Source: Xylaria sp. FL1777 (lineage: Eukaryota > Ascomycota > Sordariomycetes > Xylariales > Xylariaceae). From it: a stretch of 64,000 bases of DNA. Position 1 is the stretch's first letter. Every line of letters begins with the position of its first letter. This document shows positions 63,001 through 64,000 of the stretch, one piece after another. Both the position numbers and the translations under genes were made by a program. The DNA is taken from contig MU400729.1 in NCBI GenBank assembly GCA_022578965.1, positions 1-64,000 on the forward strand, given 5' to 3'. The notes beneath the pieces were generated by a model. That model saw only the letters and a list, made by a program, of their open reading frames with translations. It was not told where the DNA came from and searched no databases.

Positions 63001-64000
63001 GTTTATAACTTGCTTTTGTTATATAAAAATTAAATAGCTTAAAAAAACTCTAGTGTTTAATACTTAGTTAAATTAATTATAGTTAGTATTTATATTATTA
63101 TATTTAAAATTATACGTTAAAACTTAAGTTTTTAAGAAATAATTTAATGTATAAATAGTTTAAAAAGTTTTAACTATTATATAAAAAAATATTTAGCTAT
63201 TAGCTTACTATTAAAAATATTGCTAATAGTTAAATAGTTATTATATAACAAATATTTAGTAGTTTTTTTAATTCTTTAATTGTAAAGTTTTTATAAGCTA
63301 TTTTTATAAGCTTTTAAATTATAGTTGTTTTTAACGTTAAGTAAATTTTTTTTAATTTAAGGTTTTTAAGCAAAACGGTTTATATGCTTTAATAAATTTC
63401 TTAAAAATAATCTTTTGTTTATTTTTTAAAAGTTTTAGCAAATCTTTCTTAAAAGTAATCTAGTAGTTTATAAAAATATAAATAGTTAGTATAATAAAAT
63501 GCTAGCTTAATATTTAGCTTAATTTTAATTATATAGCTAAAATTAATTTTTTAGCTTTATATTTTAAAATTAATTTAAGCGTTTATTTATTGTATGCTTA
63601 TTAAAACGTTTTTAGCTAAGTTTTTATACGTAAAAATAACTAGCCTTAATTTTAAAAGCATTATAAATAGTTGTTCGTTTTTTTAAAACATAATAAATTT
63701 AGCTAAATTATATAGTATATTTGATTTTATATCTAGGTTATATAAATTGCTGTTTTGCTTTCGTATAGTAGTATAATTAATATATTGCTTAATATTTATA
63801 TAGCAATATAGTTAAAAAAGTAGTAAAATTGCTTGCTATTTTTTTTATTTTGTTTTTAGTACTAACAAACAAATTAAAAGTTTAGTTTTTATACATAAAT
63901 AAATTAGATTTTCTTTTTTTTTTTTTTATACGTGCTTACTTTAGCTAATTAAAAACAGTAAACTAAACAATATATTTATACGTTAAAAAAAAAACAAGCA
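57039..64000 (-). mobile_element. Ty1/copia element on the minus strand, runs off the window
   Basis: The left edge is placed at TGTTAAATAAGC, where the element B sequence stops; TGTT is the usual outer end of a copia LTR. The order read leftward on the minus strand is integrase end, RT, RNase H, which with the motifs below is the Ty1/copia arrangement. The 5' end and its LTR lie beyond 64,000. Because it interrupts B it is younger than B. Confidence 0.78.
58690..60930 (-). pseudogene. Copia polyprotein remnant (integrase tail, RT, RNase H)
   Basis: Read on the minus strand. At about 60,870-60,780 lies IKALNNIAKLNSLVLMLFIF, matching the integrase C-terminal region of a widespread fungal copia polyprotein. 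The RT N-terminal segment is at about 60,340-60,100 (IFKFYFVQKI). The RT active-site region is at about 59,655-59,500: the QTDD landmark is Q-T-N-N (59,638-59,627), followed by KFLAKEKRKLYKAKFYAKLK. The RNase H end is at about 58,930-58,750 (LKLLYNCLIKLKII; INSKNNLVNAFIKKT). Many stops. Further gag/integrase sequence should lie from 61 kb to beyond the window but I could not follow it reliably. Confidence 0.8.

Larger units (their letters stand above)
30770..64000. repeat. AT-rich repeat block with RIP-type mutation
   Basis: Composition switches within about 50 bp from mixed to extremely AT-rich and stays so to the window end. No intact gene is present. The remaining C and G sit mostly in GCT/AGC and ACT contexts, whereas CpA and TpG are scarce, which is the pattern left by repeat-induced point mutation. 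Recognisable transposon proteins can be followed in frame through many stops. The block is therefore a nest of old retrotransposons, described in separate entries. Confidence 0.95.

Noticed and set aside
30770..64000. Idea that the AT-rich block is mitochondrial DNA
   Set aside because: It contains LTR retrotransposons with target duplications and RIP-type changes, and no mitochondrial gene could be read; it is a nuclear repeat block.
1..64000. CRISPR array or prokaryotic operon
   Set aside because: Spliceosomal introns and fungal housekeeping genes show a eukaryotic genome; the tandem repeats lack regular unique spacers.

Overview
The window comes from a filamentous ascomycete nuclear genome (Pezizomycotina, probably a Sordariomycete). 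The evidence is several housekeeping genes with short GT-AG introns of roughly 44-111 nt, PPM2 in the fungal LCM-kelch-JmjC architecture, and a long block of extremely AT-rich repeats mutated in the way repeat-induced point mutation (RIP) does it. Exon boundaries were worked out by hand from frame, splice signals and remembered family conservation; no alignment or database search was run.

The window has two compartments. Positions 1 to about 30,770 are ordinary gene-bearing DNA. In order they hold PPS1 (+, dual-specificity phosphatase), ATG18 (-, autophagy PROPPIN), a 2.1 kb gene-poor gap, PPM2/TYW4 (+, wybutosine synthesis, seven exons), KGD1 (-, 2-oxoglutarate dehydrogenase E1), a candidate small gene (-), TFB1 (+, TFIIH p62), an unrecognised Cys-tailed protein (+), CIA1 (-, cytosolic Fe-S assembly) and a three-motif MHYT membrane protein (+). 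The genes do not form an operon or cluster; neighbours are mostly convergent or divergent and belong to unrelated pathways. Intergenic DNA carries many TAGGTA/TACCTA words. The first 110 bases are nearly pure C.

From about 30,770 to 64,000 the base composition changes abruptly to an AT-rich desert without intact genes. It is a nest of dead LTR retrotransposons. A complete Ty3/gypsy chromovirus (35,660-42,621, two 286-bp LTRs, GTAC target duplication) sits inside the 5' LTR of a second gypsy family (element A, about 35,480-49,963). A second copy of that family (element B) starts at 55,890 and is interrupted at 57,039 by a minus-strand Ty1/copia element that runs off the window. The space between A and B (49,964-55,889) holds more degraded sequence, including a probable copia-type RNase H end on the minus strand. 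Stop codons litter the frames, and the paired catalytic aspartates are Asn-Asn in all three reverse transcriptases I could locate. The two chromovirus LTRs differ, by my hand count, at about 32 of 286 positions, all transitions. These are the expected marks of RIP.

I did not find a convincing new multi-gene system. The points most worth checking are the nested, RIP-dated transposon stratigraphy, the unit-copy-number minisatellite inside the gypsy LTRs, the in-frame stop-free intron of ATG18, the candidate small gene that starts 17 bp from TFB1 in the opposite direction, and the less-mutated islands in the AT desert.
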